The notes beneath the pieces are model-generated. The model made no database searches, was not told the DNA's origin, and was given only the letters and a program-made list of their open reading frames with translations. The translations under genes and the position numbers were made by a program. A stretch of 27,279 bases of DNA from Proteiniphilum sp. UBA4084 (GTDB lineage Bacteria > Bacteroidota > Bacteroidia > Bacteroidales > Dysgonomonadaceae), in contig DFYK01000050.1 of assembly GCA_002383605.1 (NCBI GenBank), positions 1 through 27,279 on the forward strand. The letters run 5' to 3'. Within the stretch, counting starts at the first letter, position 1. The number at the start of each line of letters is the position of its first letter. This document shows, piece by piece, positions 14,915-23,593 of the stretch.

Positions 14915-15726
14915 CCAATTCTCCCGATGATGGTGCGCATGATTTCAGCCATTTTGGGCTGTGCTATCTTGGCAGCTTCCTGTACATCCTCGTGCGATAC
15001 TTCCACAATCTTCCCGATCACACCCAAATCGGTAATGATCGAAAAGGCGAGCACTTTCATGCCGGCATGATTGGCCACGATCACTTCGGGTACGGTAGAC
15101 ATCCCCACCGCATCTCCCCCGATTACCCGGAAGAAATTGTATTCGGCGGGTGTTTCAAACGTGGGGCCTTGCACGCCTACATATACGCCGTGCTGCAATT
15201 TGATATTTTTTTCCTTGGCGATCTCCATGGCCATCAGACGCAACGATTTGCTATAGGCCTCACTCATGTCGGGGAAGCGGGTACCCAACTCATTGAAGTT
15301 TTTACCATGCAACGGATGTTCTGGAAACATGTTGATATGGTCTTCAATCAGCATGATATCACCGATGTCGAAGCTGGGATTCATGCCACCAGCCGCATTG
15401 GAAACAAAAAGATATTCAATGCCCAGCGCCTGAAAGACACGTACAGGAAAGGTAACCTGCTTCATGTCGTATCCTTCGTAATAGTGGAAACGTCCCTGCA
15501 TGGCCAGTACCTTTTTGCCACCGAGGGTACCGATAATCAGTTTTCCGCTATGTCCCTCCACCGTGGAAACCGGGAAGTTGGGTATCTCGGTGTAGGAGAT
15601 TTCCTTTTTATCTGTTATCTCGTGTGCCAGTTCTCCCAGGCCTGTACCCAGAATAATGGCGGTACCGGGGATCTCCCCTATTTTATTTTTTAAATAATCT
15701 GCTGTTTGTTTGATGGTTTCTAACAT
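14911..15726 (-). CDS. Purine nucleoside phosphorylase (trimeric class)
   Basis: This 271-aa cytosolic enzyme splits purine nucleosides with phosphate for base salvage. ATG 15726 is chosen; a longer GTG frame from 15783 would extend into lpxK by a further 19 codons. Motifs of the PNP/MTAP family are ILGTGLGELA, MQGRFHYYEGY (phosphate binding), NAAGGMNPSFDIGDIMLI, GVQGPTFETPAEY (E191, matching human E201) and GGDAVGMSTVPEVIVANH. The base-binding Asn of human PNP (N243 in SLITN) is Asp here (D233 in SIITD), as in MTA phosphorylase, which may allow 6-aminopurines. The start overlaps the lpxK end by 44 bases and the stop overlaps thiL, so it is embedded in the operon. Confidence 0.94.
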   Translation of the reverse strand: MLETIKQTADYLKNKIGEIPGTAIILGTGLGELAHEITDKKEISYTEIPNFPVSTVEGHSGKLIIGTLGGKKVLAMQGRFHYYEGYDMKQVTFPVRVFQALGIEYLFVSNAAGGMNPSFDIGDIMLIEDHINMFPEHPLHGKNFNELGTRFPDMSEAYSKSLRLMAMEIAKEKNIKLQHGVYVGVQGPTFETPAEYNFFRVIGGDAVGMSTVPEVIVANHAGMKVLAFSIITDLGVIGKIVEVSHEDVQEAAKIAQPKMAEIMRTIIGRIG

Positions 15727-16795
15727 GTTCAAGTATTTTATGATTGAATGAGCTTCCTTCCGTGTCATCCACAAAGGTGACACGAACCGGAATGTAATAA
15801 AGCATTTTCTTCAACTCTTCATCCAGAAAGGGTAATGCACGGAAACGCATGGCATCCTTTTCGGTGGTGATGACGATCTTGTTGTCATCCTCTATCGACT
15901 GCACCATGCGGCGGACCGATTGAATATCCTCCTTCGTGAATTGATGATGATCGGGAAAGAACTTCGTGTATAGGTTGTATGTCTTGTGCTCCAGCTTGTC
16001 GACCAGAGGAGCAGGGGACGCAATGCCGGTAACCAGGAAAAGGTGTTTCTTCCGCAATTCGTCCAGCAGGAGCGGTACTGTTTGCAATTCGGGAAAGACC
16101 GGCTGCACCGCATCGTAATCGAATGTAGTGAAATACAACTGTTGGTACGGAAAAAGATCCAGTCCGTTTATATAAATTCTGAAATCGATGGGTTGCATGT
16201 CGGGGTCGCATTTGGTGACCAGCACGATCGTGGCCCGTTCTTTTCCCTTGAGCGGTTCACGCAGCAACCCTGCAGGCAGCAATTTGTCTTCGAATAACGG
16301 CCGGTTGCTGTCTGCCAATAAAATGGACAGAGAGGGCAAAACATGGCGGTGCTGAAACCCGTCGTCCAGCAGAATCACGTCGGGACGTTCCGCTTTTTCT
16401 ATGGAAAGAATTTTTTGAATGGCAGCTACCCTGTTTTTATCCACCACCACCAAGGTGTTTGGAAACTTCTGCTTGATCTGCAGCGGCTCATCGCCCACAT
16501 CGCGCACCTTTGAGTCGGCATCCACAATGAGAAAACCCTTGCTCTTTCGCTTATATCCCCGGCTGAGCACAGCTACTTTATACCATGGTGAAAGGAGCCT
16601 GATCAGGTATTCAATGTGCGGCGTTTTCCCGGTTCCACCCACGGTGAGGTTTCCCACACAGATGACCGGGATGTCAAAAGCATGCTGTTTGAGTATTTTT
16701 TTGTTGAAAAGCCAGTTTCGCAAATCCACACCTATTCCATACAGCCATGATAATGGCAGTAGGGCACGGCGTATTACAACGGCAGGTTTGTCCAT
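15683..16795 (-). CDS. lpxK: Tetraacyldisaccharide 4'-kinase
   Basis: LpxK (370 aa) phosphorylates the 4' position of the lipid A precursor at the inner face of the inner membrane. The N-terminal membrane-associating helix (residues about 5-25) is followed by the extended P-loop GNLTVGGTGKTP (48-59), SRGYKRKSKG, GDEPLQIKQKFP, and the catalytic LDDGFQHR block (143-150). The length is normal for Bacteroidota. The start ATG 16795 lies 4 bases after the sppA stop. The 3' end overlaps the nucleoside phosphorylase start. Confidence 0.96.
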   Translation of the reverse strand: MDKPAVVIRRALLPLSWLYGIGVDLRNWLFNKKILKQHAFDIPVICVGNLTVGGTGKTPHIEYLIRLLSPWYKVAVLSRGYKRKSKGFLIVDADSKVRDVGDEPLQIKQKFPNTLVVVDKNRVAAIQKILSIEKAERPDVILLDDGFQHRHVLPSLSILLADSNRPLFEDKLLPAGLLREPLKGKERATIVLVTKCDPDMQPIDFRIYINGLDLFPYQQLYFTTFDYDAVQPVFPELQTVPLLLDELRKKHLFLVTGIASPAPLVDKLEHKTYNLYTKFFPDHHQFTKEDIQSVRRMVQSIEDDNKIVITTEKDAMRFRALPFLDEELKKMLYYIPVRVTFVDDTEGSSFNHKILEHVRNHQTNSRLFKK

Positions 16796-16799
16796 TTTC

Positions 16800-18575
16800 T
16801 TATTTGATATTCAGATCGAAAGGAACCCTCGCCTGAATATAGTCCTGTTCTTTCAAATCTTTTAAAATCATGAACAACTCATAACTTTCACCCAAATACT
16901 CTTTCAATGTGCGTGCAGCCAACTCTTCCTTAGCCGGTTTCAACAGTTCATCGATGCGGGAGCGCATCTTCGGATATTCAAATATAACGTAGCTCTTGCC
17001 AAGGTTAGCCAACTCTGTGGCTATTTCTATGGCTTTTTCAACACCGCCCAGTTCATCGACAAGACCGATCTCTTTTGCCTGATTCCCTGTCCATACACGT
17101 CCTTCGGCATAAAGTGCCATGGAATCTTTCGGCATATTGCGTCCTTCGGCACAACGGGTAAGGAAGAGGTCGTATCCCTTCTCAATATAGGCTTGTAGCA
17201 TCTCTTTTTCTCTTTCGTTGAAGGGGCGGGTGATGTTCCCGAAATCAGAAAACTCATGGGTTTTTACTTCGTCAGTATAGACGCCTATCTTCTTGGAGGT
17301 ACCTTCCAGGCTCGGAATAGCGCCAAAAATGCCGATCGAGCCAGTAAGGGTTGTGGGTTGCGCCACAATCCTGTCGGCATTGCAGGCAATATAATATCCT
17401 CCCGAAGCTGCCACATCTCCCATTGAAACAACGACAGGCTTTTCCTCTTTCAGGTCGGTGATCGCTTTCCATATCTGTTCTGAGGCGTAGGCGCTACCAC
17501 CGCCGGAATTGATGCGAAACACCACTGCCTTTATCTCTTTATCCTTTTTCAGCTTTTCTATCTGATCCACCATATACTTGTCCTGTATTTCCGATGAACC
17601 GTTACCCGAAGCAATACTGCCGCTGGCATAGAGAATGGCGATGGTATTGTTGGTTTTTTTGATAGGTTTTGTATTTACAGATTTCATCTCTGCAACTGTG
17701 GCAGAGGGGATTTTATCTTCTTCCTTGATGTCAAGCAGGGTCCGGAGGTAATCCTTCATCTCGGTTTCGTATAGCAGTGTATCTACAAGATTTGCAGAAA
17801 GCAGATATTCAGTGGATTGTAGTAGAGGCATCGAATTGGCCAGTGAATCGACATCCGCAGCGGGGAGCGAGCGTGAGGTGGCTATATCCTCTCGCAGAAA
17901 ACTCCAGGCATCGTTCAGATAGGAAGTGACTTGTTCCCTGTTTGCTTCGCTCATTTCATTTTGGGTGAAGGGTTCCACGGCCGATTTATAGGTTCCTACT
18001 TTGAAAATCTGCATCTCAATACCCAATTTATCCAGGGCGTCCTTGAAGAAAATGGGCGTTGAGGCCAATCCATGCAGATCGAGCATTCCCTGCGGGTTAA
18101 GGGCTACCTTATCAGCCACCGAAGCCAGATAATAGCCACCCTGTGTATAGGTGTCGGCATAGGCGACAATAAATTTATCACTTTCTTTAAAATTGAGCAG
18201 TTCCTGGCGAATCTCTGCCAAGGTTGCCATTGAAGCCGACAGCATGCGGGAATCCAGGTAAATCCCTTTTATTTTGTCATCATTTTTTGCTTTGCGGATA
18301 GCACCCACAATATCGTTAAGTCCCGTTACGGAAGCGTATTCTGATCCAATAATCGATGTAAAAGGATCCTCCTCCGGTGTCCGCTCGGTGATGGGACCGT
18401 CTAAGCGCAGATTCAAAACAGAATTGTCCTGGAGTGTAAATTTTTCGGATGAGAAAGACGTAAGGAGAGATCCCATCATACCAAGAAAGAAGAGCATGGC
18501 AATCAGGGAGAGAATTACTTGTGCAATAAGAAATCCCACGGCTGAGGCGAGCATGATTTTTATAAAATCTTTCAT
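16800..18575 (-). CDS. sppA: Signal peptide peptidase SppA, 67K type
   Basis: SppA (591 aa) is an inner-membrane serine protease that degrades cleaved signal peptides. A transmembrane helix spans about residues 10-34. The tandem-repeat layout of the long SppA form is present: the N-terminal half carries the catalytic lysine K197 in FKVGTYKSAVEPF, and the C-terminal half carries the nucleophile S391 in MGDVAASGGYYIAC. The INSGGGSAYASEQIW block is also seen. The spacing matches E. coli SppA (K209, S409). It is the first gene of the run sppA-lpxK-PNP-thiL and has a full promoter at 18604-18634. Confidence 0.96.
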   Translation of the reverse strand: MKDFIKIMLASAVGFLIAQVILSLIAMLFFLGMMGSLLTSFSSEKFTLQDNSVLNLRLDGPITERTPEEDPFTSIIGSEYASVTGLNDIVGAIRKAKNDDKIKGIYLDSRMLSASMATLAEIRQELLNFKESDKFIVAYADTYTQGGYYLASVADKVALNPQGMLDLHGLASTPIFFKDALDKLGIEMQIFKVGTYKSAVEPFTQNEMSEANREQVTSYLNDAWSFLREDIATSRSLPAADVDSLANSMPLLQSTEYLLSANLVDTLLYETEMKDYLRTLLDIKEEDKIPSATVAEMKSVNTKPIKKTNNTIAILYASGSIASGNGSSEIQDKYMVDQIEKLKKDKEIKAVVFRINSGGGSAYASEQIWKAITDLKEEKPVVVSMGDVAASGGYYIACNADRIVAQPTTLTGSIGIFGAIPSLEGTSKKIGVYTDEVKTHEFSDFGNITRPFNEREKEMLQAYIEKGYDLFLTRCAEGRNMPKDSMALYAEGRVWTGNQAKEIGLVDELGGVEKAIEIATELANLGKSYVIFEYPKMRSRIDELLKPAKEELAARTLKEYLGESYELFMILKDLKEQDYIQARVPFDLNIK

Positions 18576-18603
18576 AACGAGGACTTTTAGTGTATTAATC
18601 AGA

Positions 18604-18634
18604 CAAAAATAGATAAAAAACAGTTATGCTACAA
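18604..18634 (-). promoter_or_regulatory. Promoter of the sppA-lpxK-PNP-thiL operon
   Basis: On the minus strand TTG (18634-18632), a 20-base spacer, and TATTTTTG (18611-18604) fit the Bacteroidetes pattern. Transcription should start near 18598, 20-25 bases before ATG 18575. Confidence 0.65.
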
Positions 18635-18664
18635 TATAAATTTACACATTCTTAATTATTTCAC

Positions 18665-18695
18665 TTGGTTTATTTTAAGGCTGGTAGTATATTTG
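18665..18695 (+). promoter_or_regulatory. Promoter of the sigma/Dma-like/lipoprotein operon
   Basis: TTG (18665-18667), 20 bases, then TATATTTG (18688-18695) fit the consensus on the plus strand. It diverges from the sppA promoter about 30 bases away. The predicted leader to ATG 18825 is long, about 120 nt, and holds only weak hairpins. Confidence 0.6.
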
Positions 18696-18824
18696 ATGGA
18701 TGAAATGCGTTTTAGCATCGTAATAGTTCACTTTTTCTTAAAAAACGATAAAAACGGGTAAAAGCTGTTGATTTCATGCAACGTTTTTCCGCTTTTTTCA
18801 TCTATCATTTGAACTGCGATAAGA

Positions 18825-19400
18825 ATGGATGATTCGCAACTGATAATAGCGTGTAAGAAACAGGACCGTAATGCCCAGAAGGTATTATATGAACGGTATG
18901 CCCCTGTGATGATGGCCGTGTGCGTGCGCTATTGCAGAGAGGAAGATATGGCCCTCGATCTGTTGCATGATGGATTTATCCGCGCTTTTACGCAAATTGG
19001 CTCGTATACGGGCAAGGGTTCTTTTGAAGGTTGGCTGAGACGGATTTTTGTAAATCTGGCACTGGAAAGTTTCCGGAAGGAAAAACAAAAAAACAGGTTT
19101 CTGGAAGAATATGGCTATATGTTGGCCAATGAAACCGACGATGATGTCAATGATATATTCGACATAGAAGATATCCCACGCGAAGAGGTTCTGGAAATGA
19201 TCAGAGACCTTCCGCCCGGGTATAGAACGGTTTTTAACCTGTTTATATTTGAAGAGATGTCACACAGGGAGATTGCACAGATGCTGGGCATCAAGGAAGC
19301 GGCTTCGCGTTCTCAGTTTTTTAGGGCAAAAACAATTTTAAAGAACAAAATCAGGGCCATCCTTCATCTTAACAACGACAAATACAATGAACAAAGATAA
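18825..19400 (+). CDS. ECF sigma factor, Das-like (partner of a dual-membrane anti-sigma factor)
   Basis: This 191-aa sigma-70 factor differs from the PUL sigma gene and has no FecR or SusC next to it. Region 2 is seen from VLYERYAPVMMAVCVRYC to SFEGWLRRIFVNLALESFRK (about 20-84), and region 4 at LPPGYRTVFNLFIFEEMSHR with the recognition helix QMLGIKEAASRSQFFRAK (about 126-170). The 3' end overlaps the following membrane protein gene by 14 bases. This pairing matches the ECF21/Das sigma factors of Bacteroides, which are controlled by Dma proteins. The regulon cannot be read here, but the promoter at 18665 is housekeeping-type, so basal expression should not depend on autoactivation. Confidence 0.92.
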   Translation: MDDSQLIIACKKQDRNAQKVLYERYAPVMMAVCVRYCREEDMALDLLHDGFIRAFTQIGSYTGKGSFEGWLRRIFVNLALESFRKEKQKNRFLEEYGYMLANETDDDVNDIFDIEDIPREEVLEMIRDLPPGYRTVFNLFIFEEMSHREIAQMLGIKEAASRSQFFRAKTILKNKIRAILHLNNDKYNEQR

Positions 19401-20685
19401 CGAGATTAGAAGAGAGGTACAGTCAAAATTCAGCGATTACAGGGTTCCCGTGCCGCCCGGCGGATGGGAACGGATTGAGCAGTCGCTGAATGCTGCCAGG
19501 GCAGCACGTCTGGCTGTTCGCCGCCGGTGGTACGCAGCTTCGGCTGCTGCTGCCGTGATCCTGCTCGTAGGCGGCCTGCTTTTTATTAAACCCGTGGCCG
19601 ATGTTACCATCCCTCCTGTTTCGGAGTCGGAGTCATCCGGTTCTTCTGCGGAATCCCGTCAAAACCAGGTTGATGCATCACGGCAGGTAGATGCTGCTAC
19701 AACTGCGATTCCTGTAGGTTCCCTGCATACATCTGCACACAAGAAACAAAAAAAGTCAGGTCTGAACGCATATGCGATGCCCGAAAAGGTTGAAAGCTTG
19801 TTGCAACGTGGACGAACACTGCTGGTAAGAGCGGAGAAAAATATCAACGAGAAGGATCTTTCATCTGTCGTAAGACAGATTGAACGGCACTCTGTGGGAG
19901 ATGTGACGGGAGATACCGACAAAGAGTATTTTATCACGATTGGCGGAGAACAAACAGGTCTGATCAAAGAAGAACAGGCAGCACGGAATGATGAACGAAT
20001 TATATTGGCGATGAACGGCCGCGGCGGTCTTACACCCTTTCAGCAAACCGTAAATTCCCCCATGACACTTCGTGCCGCCCAGTTTGGGGAGAATAATCCT
20101 CCAATGTCGGATCCCAAAATGATACTCACCTCAAACAATACGGCCGGAAATGTTTCGGAAATGGAACATGACCAGCCTGTTTCTTTTGGCATTACAGTGT
20201 CGAAATCACTCTTCGATGACCTCTCCCTGGAAACCGGCATACTGTATACCTATCTTTCTTCAAAAGCAAGAAACTCCGGCACCAATTTTCAGGTACAGGA
20301 GACACAGCATTTGCATTATCTGGGTATTCCCCTGAATGTGAATTATAATCTTTTCTCATTGAAAAAACTCGATATTTATGCTTCTGTGGGAGGAATGCTG
20401 GAAAAAGATGTGTATGGTGAATACCGGAGAAAAGGGGAAGTGAAATCTACGGAATTGAATATTTCATCTGAAGAAGAAGAGATAACAAAGATATCACAAT
20501 CCAATCCACAAATCTCTGTCAATGCCGGCGTGGGCATTTCTTATCCTGTCTGGCAAAATTTGAAATTATATGGCAAGATAGGTGGAGCTTATTATTTCGA
20601 TGCAAACAACCAATACAAAACCATCTATTCCGACAGCAAGATCGTAATGGATCTGAATGTGGGACTGAGGTATGAATTCAAATAA
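19387..20685 (+). CDS. Dma-like dual membrane-spanning anti-sigma factor
   Basis: This 432-aa protein has three visible parts. Residues 1-47 are short, charged and cytoplasmic, with VPPGGWERIEQSL, suited to bind the sigma factor. Residues about 48-67 are a single Ala/Leu/Val-rich inner-membrane helix preceded by arginines (RRR 45-47), placing the N-terminus inside. Residues about 68-262 form a Ser/Gln/Lys-rich low-complexity linker long enough to cross the periplasm. Residues about 263-432 are an eight-strand-like outer-membrane barrel (SFGITVSKSLFDDLSLETG, ending LNVGLRYEFK). One chain therefore seems to be fixed in both membranes, as described for Dma1 of B. thetaiotaomicron, which restrains the sigma factor Das1 and affects vesicle production. 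It overlaps the sigma gene by 14 bases. The layout is seen; the function is by family. Confidence 0.85.
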   Translation: MNKDNEIRREVQSKFSDYRVPVPPGGWERIEQSLNAARAARLAVRRRWYAASAAAAVILLVGGLLFIKPVADVTIPPVSESESSGSSAESRQNQVDASRQVDAATTAIPVGSLHTSAHKKQKKSGLNAYAMPEKVESLLQRGRTLLVRAEKNINEKDLSSVVRQIERHSVGDVTGDTDKEYFITIGGEQTGLIKEEQAARNDERIILAMNGRGGLTPFQQTVNSPMTLRAAQFGENNPPMSDPKMILTSNNTAGNVSEMEHDQPVSFGITVSKSLFDDLSLETGILYTYLSSKARNSGTNFQVQETQHLHYLGIPLNVNYNLFSLKKLDIYASVGGMLEKDVYGEYRRKGEVKSTELNISSEEEEITKISQSNPQISVNAGVGISYPVWQNLKLYGKIGGAYYFDANNQYKTIYSDSKIVMDLNVGLRYEFK

Positions 20686-20697
20686 ACACAAAATAAA

Positions 20698-21456
20698 ATG
20701 AAAATGAGAAAATCGATCTTATTGTGGGGGATGATCGGCATGACGCTTATATTGACGTCCTGCCTGGAAGAGGGAACTCGTAATTACGAAGAGACTTCTG
20801 TAGCCTATATCGCTGCAGATAATGCAACAGGCCGTATCTACGGCAGGACACTTTCGGGACGCCTTATCACTTCGACGCAAATGCGACTGATGTTCCCGGG
20901 AACATTCCAATTTTTTCGATATAGCTGGACTGAGGAACAAGGAACTACGTCCCTGAGTGTAGGCACATCTTCAACAGAAGTGGTGACTGCCGACAACGTA
21001 ATCATTTCAGGAGAGGCGGTAGAAATTAGCAGAGTCTCGTTGCGGATTGATCAACAACCGCCCGTAGTGGAAACTCCGGCAAAATTTGTGGGTGTGGATC
21101 CGCCATTTTATGCAGGTGACCAAATCTATTTGGGAGATCATTGGCTTTTTCAGTACGCCTACGAAGCCAAAAAAGGTGAGTATGCCGTGGTGAATTTCTA
21201 TCATACGGAGGATCCCGATGCAACTGACAACGAGATCACCATCGTGATGGATCTGACCATAGAGGGAACCCCAGAAGGTACCACAGTTAGCACGAAAACC
21301 GATCTGGTTGCGCTGGACATGTCGTCTCTACGAGATATGTACGAAGGAACGAGTACGACGGCTACCAAAGATCTGAAGATAAAGTTTAAATATTATTTGA
21401 AAGGAAGCGACCAGATGGTGATCTCACAAGTCTACCGGATGACAGTTAAAGGGTGA
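20698..21456 (+). CDS. NigD-like lipoprotein of the Dma/Das locus
   Basis: This 252-aa lipoprotein has a signal peptide ending LTSC (Cys22), followed by an acidic LEEGT start. The rest is beta-rich with no motif I can name. It starts 12 bases after the Dma-like gene and is followed by a strong terminator, so it is the last gene of the operon. In Bacteroides the Das/Dma pair is associated with NigD-family lipoproteins; length and position fit that role, but sequence identity to NigD is not certain by eye. A second ATG at 20704 would also work. It may act as a ligand or partner of the Dma barrel at the outer membrane. Confidence 0.75.
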   Translation: MKMRKSILLWGMIGMTLILTSCLEEGTRNYEETSVAYIAADNATGRIYGRTLSGRLITSTQMRLMFPGTFQFFRYSWTEEQGTTSLSVGTSSTEVVTADNVIISGEAVEISRVSLRIDQQPPVVETPAKFVGVDPPFYAGDQIYLGDHWLFQYAYEAKKGEYAVVNFYHTEDPDATDNEITIVMDLTIEGTPEGTTVSTKTDLVALDMSSLRDMYEGTSTTATKDLKIKFKYYLKGSDQMVISQVYRMTVKG

Positions 21457-21488
21457 TTGACTTTCTCACCCGCTTCATCAATCAAATG

Positions 21489-21515
21489 GCAGCTCTTACT
21501 TGGGCTGCTTTTTTT
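21489..21515 (+). terminator. Rho-independent terminator of the sigma/Dma-like operon
   Basis: GCAGCTC (21489-21495) pairs with GGGCTGC (21502-21508) around a 6-base loop, followed by seven T. It closes the operon 33 bases after the lipoprotein stop. Confidence 0.88.
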
Positions 21516-21551
21516 ATCTCTCTCCTATTCCCTTAATTAAGAGGAATTCAT

Positions 21552-21559
21552 TACCTTTG
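21552..21559 (+). promoter_or_regulatory. -7 element upstream of the Yip1-like gene
   Basis: TACCTTTG matches TAnnTTTG; the -33 position shows only TTC. The predicted start site lies within about 5 bases of ATG 21569, so either the message is leaderless or translation starts at ATG 21581. Confidence 0.5.
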
Positions 21560-21568
21560 CAATCCAAA

Positions 21569-22132
21569 ATGGAAAAGATCATGTGGAGAGATATTTTTGT
21601 TACAACAGTACAATTAATAGTCGCTTCTCCGAGTGCATGGAAAGAAATAGCAAAGGAGGAGAGGAGCCTGAATAACTTTATCGGCCGTTTTTTTCATCCT
21701 TTTATCGGAATCATTGCCCTGGCAGCTTTCGTGGGTGGCTTGTGGTTTGCCCATGACGGCGGGTTGCAAGGTGCGCTAAAGAATACCATTGTCAGCATTG
21801 TTGCGGTATATGGTGGATTTTATATCGTCTCCTATGCTTTGAATGAGACAGCACCACGCTTCGGTATTTACAGGAATCTATCTATTTATCGGATGTTTAC
21901 GGGGTATGCCTCGGTGGTGGTCTACGTATTGTATGTGATAATTCCTTTTCTTGCTGATTTTTTTATACTCTGGTTGCTCGCCCTCTATACTTTTTATATT
22001 GTGCAGACAGGTGCGATTTATTATCTGAAGGTGCCGACAGTCAAACGGTTTAGTTTTACCCTCTTCGCTTCAGCCCTTATCATCCTGACACCGGCACTGA
22101 TCAGGGGAGTGTTTACATTTTTGATGAAATGA
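21569..22132 (+). CDS. Yip1-family integral membrane protein
   Basis: This 187-aa membrane protein resembles the bacterial Yip1/YIF1-like family (Pfam PF04893), whose function is not known. An amphipathic N-terminus contains the family-like stretch IVASPSAWKEIAKEE, and five hydrophobic segments follow (near FIGIIALAAFVGGLWF, TIVSIVAVYGGFYIV, ASVVVYVLYVIIPFLADF, LLALYTFYIVQ and LFASALIILTPALI). The longer frame from TTG 21500 lies within the preceding terminator and is rejected. ATG 21569 is used here; ATG 21581 is equally possible. Its stop overlaps the smpB start (ATGA), implying coupled translation. Confidence 0.8.
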   Translation: MEKIMWRDIFVTTVQLIVASPSAWKEIAKEERSLNNFIGRFFHPFIGIIALAAFVGGLWFAHDGGLQGALKNTIVSIVAVYGGFYIVSYALNETAPRFGIYRNLSIYRMFTGYASVVVYVLYVIIPFLADFFILWLLALYTFYIVQTGAIYYLKVPTVKRFSFTLFASALIILTPALIRGVFTFLMK

Positions 22133-22584
22133 TGCAGCAAACTCCCGTCAACATAAAAAACAAACGTGCCACGTTCGATTACGAACTGTTGGATATCTAT
22201 ACGGCAGGCATTGTGCTTACCGGTACCGAAATTAAATCACTCAGGCTTGGAAAGGCAAGCCTGGTAGATACTTATTGTTTTTTTGAACGAGGTGAATTGT
22301 GGGTACGCAACATGCATATTGCCGAATATTTTTATGGCACCTACAACAACCACAATGCCCGGCGCGATCGCAAGCTGCTGCTCAACAAAAAGGAGCTGCA
22401 AAAGCTTCTGCGGCTAACCCGCGAGACCGGTTTCACCATCATCCCGGTCCGGTTATTTATCAACGAAAAGGGATTGGCCAAGCTGGTGATTGCCGTGGCA
22501 AAGGGAAAAAAAGAGTACGACAAACGTCAGTCGTTGAAAGAGAAGGAAGACAAACGCGACATGGATCGCATGTTTAAGAAGTAG
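22129..22584 (+). CDS. smpB: SsrA-binding protein SmpB
   Basis: SmpB (151 aa) binds tmRNA and brings it to stalled ribosomes for trans-translation. The OB-fold core is seen in VNIKNKRATFDYELLD, GIVLTGTEIKSLRLGKASL and NMHIAEY, followed by RDRKLLLNKKELQKL and IPVRLFINEKGLAK. The basic C-terminal tail (KGKKEYDKRQSLKEKEDKRD) is the part that enters the mRNA channel. Two adjacent ATG codons (22129 and 22132) are possible starts. It overlaps the Yip1-like gene by 4 bases. No tmRNA gene is visible nearby. Confidence 0.97.
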   Translation: MMQQTPVNIKNKRATFDYELLDIYTAGIVLTGTEIKSLRLGKASLVDTYCFFERGELWVRNMHIAEYFYGTYNNHNARRDRKLLLNKKELQKLLRLTRETGFTIIPVRLFINEKGLAKLVIAVAKGKKEYDKRQSLKEKEDKRDMDRMFKK

Positions 22585-22630
22585 TTATAGATTGGTATTT
22601 TAGGTTTACAACATTTCAAAACGTTGCACT

Positions 22631-23572
22631 ATGCAATTTTTGCACAACATTATCCTCCGTGCATTTAAAAAATCAGCCCATACTGCACTGTGGCTGCTAA
22701 AGATTATTTTGCCCATATCGCTGCTGGTACGCTTTCTGGATTATTACGGCGTATTGGCTTTCATGGCCGATTTCCTGGATCCTGTTTTTGTCTACATGGG
22801 ATTGCCGGGAAGTACAGCCATTGTTTTCATCACCAGTATCTTCCTGCCGCTCTATGCTCCCCTGGCCATCATCACGTCCATGTCTATTACCCTGCGTGAG
22901 CTGACCATCCTCGCGTTGATGTGTCAGATATCGCACAATCTGCCGGTGGAAAGCGCCATACAGGCCAAGACAGGGACTTCATTCCGGGCAATGACCGTTT
23001 TGCGTATTGTGACGAGCATATTTACCGGCATTGTATTGAACCTGATCCTGCCCAGGGAGATGGGGATGCCCATCTTTGTACAGACAGACATGGTTGTCAT
23101 GACATCGGTAGCCGATGTGTTGCTACTTTGGCTGAAAAGCTCACTGAATATTGCGTTACTGATTGTCGTGATCGTTTTCACTTTAAATTTGTTATACAAT
23201 CTGCTTGAAGCCTATCGGCTGATACCGAAGCTGAGCAAGGCGGTGGAGCCGCTCCTCCGTTTTTTCGGATTGCCGGCAAGTACCGCTTTCCTGTGGCTTA
23301 TCGGCTATATTGTTGGTCTGGCCTATGGCGGTGCACTGATGATGGATCAGATGAAAGAGGGGAAAGTCACCAGAACCGAAGCCAGCCTGCTGAATTACCA
23401 TCTTGCTGTGTCACACTCTGTTTTGGAGGACAACCTTTTGTTTGTGGCGCTGGGTGTTTCTGTCTGGTGGATACTGGGGGTAAGGTTTGTCATTGCCTGG
23501 ATGGTGGTCTGGTTGAGAAGGTTTATATTGAGATTACGGTTCGGGCAGATGCGCTTAAAAGCCGGATCATAG
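22631..23572 (+). CDS. Nucleoside-recognition (Gate) domain membrane protein
   Basis: This 313-aa polytopic inner-membrane protein has about eight hydrophobic helices and two Gate-like halves (Pfam PF07670). The first half includes LPISLLVRFLDYYGVLAFMA, LGLPGSTAIV-like MGLPGSTAIVFITS and LMCQISHNLPVESAI; the second repeats FGLPASTAFLWLIGYIVGL and LLNYHLAVSHSVLEDNLL. The paired GLP(G/A)ST and (S)H motifs show an internal duplication. Related proteins include SpmA/SpmB and nucleoside-transporter gates, but the substrate is not known for this group. It starts 46 bases after smpB and may be read from the same message. Confidence 0.85.
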   Translation: MQFLHNIILRAFKKSAHTALWLLKIILPISLLVRFLDYYGVLAFMADFLDPVFVYMGLPGSTAIVFITSIFLPLYAPLAIITSMSITLRELTILALMCQISHNLPVESAIQAKTGTSFRAMTVLRIVTSIFTGIVLNLILPREMGMPIFVQTDMVVMTSVADVLLLWLKSSLNIALLIVVIVFTLNLLYNLLEAYRLIPKLSKAVEPLLRFFGLPASTAFLWLIGYIVGLAYGGALMMDQMKEGKVTRTEASLLNYHLAVSHSVLEDNLLFVALGVSVWWILGVRFVIAWMVVWLRRFILRLRFGQMRLKAGS

Positions 23573-23593
23573 CTGAAGATCAATATTATTGAT

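Noticed and set aside
21500..21568. N-terminal extension of the Yip1-like protein
   Set aside because: It would be encoded by the terminator hairpin and the promoter region; ATG 21569 or 21581 is downstream of both.
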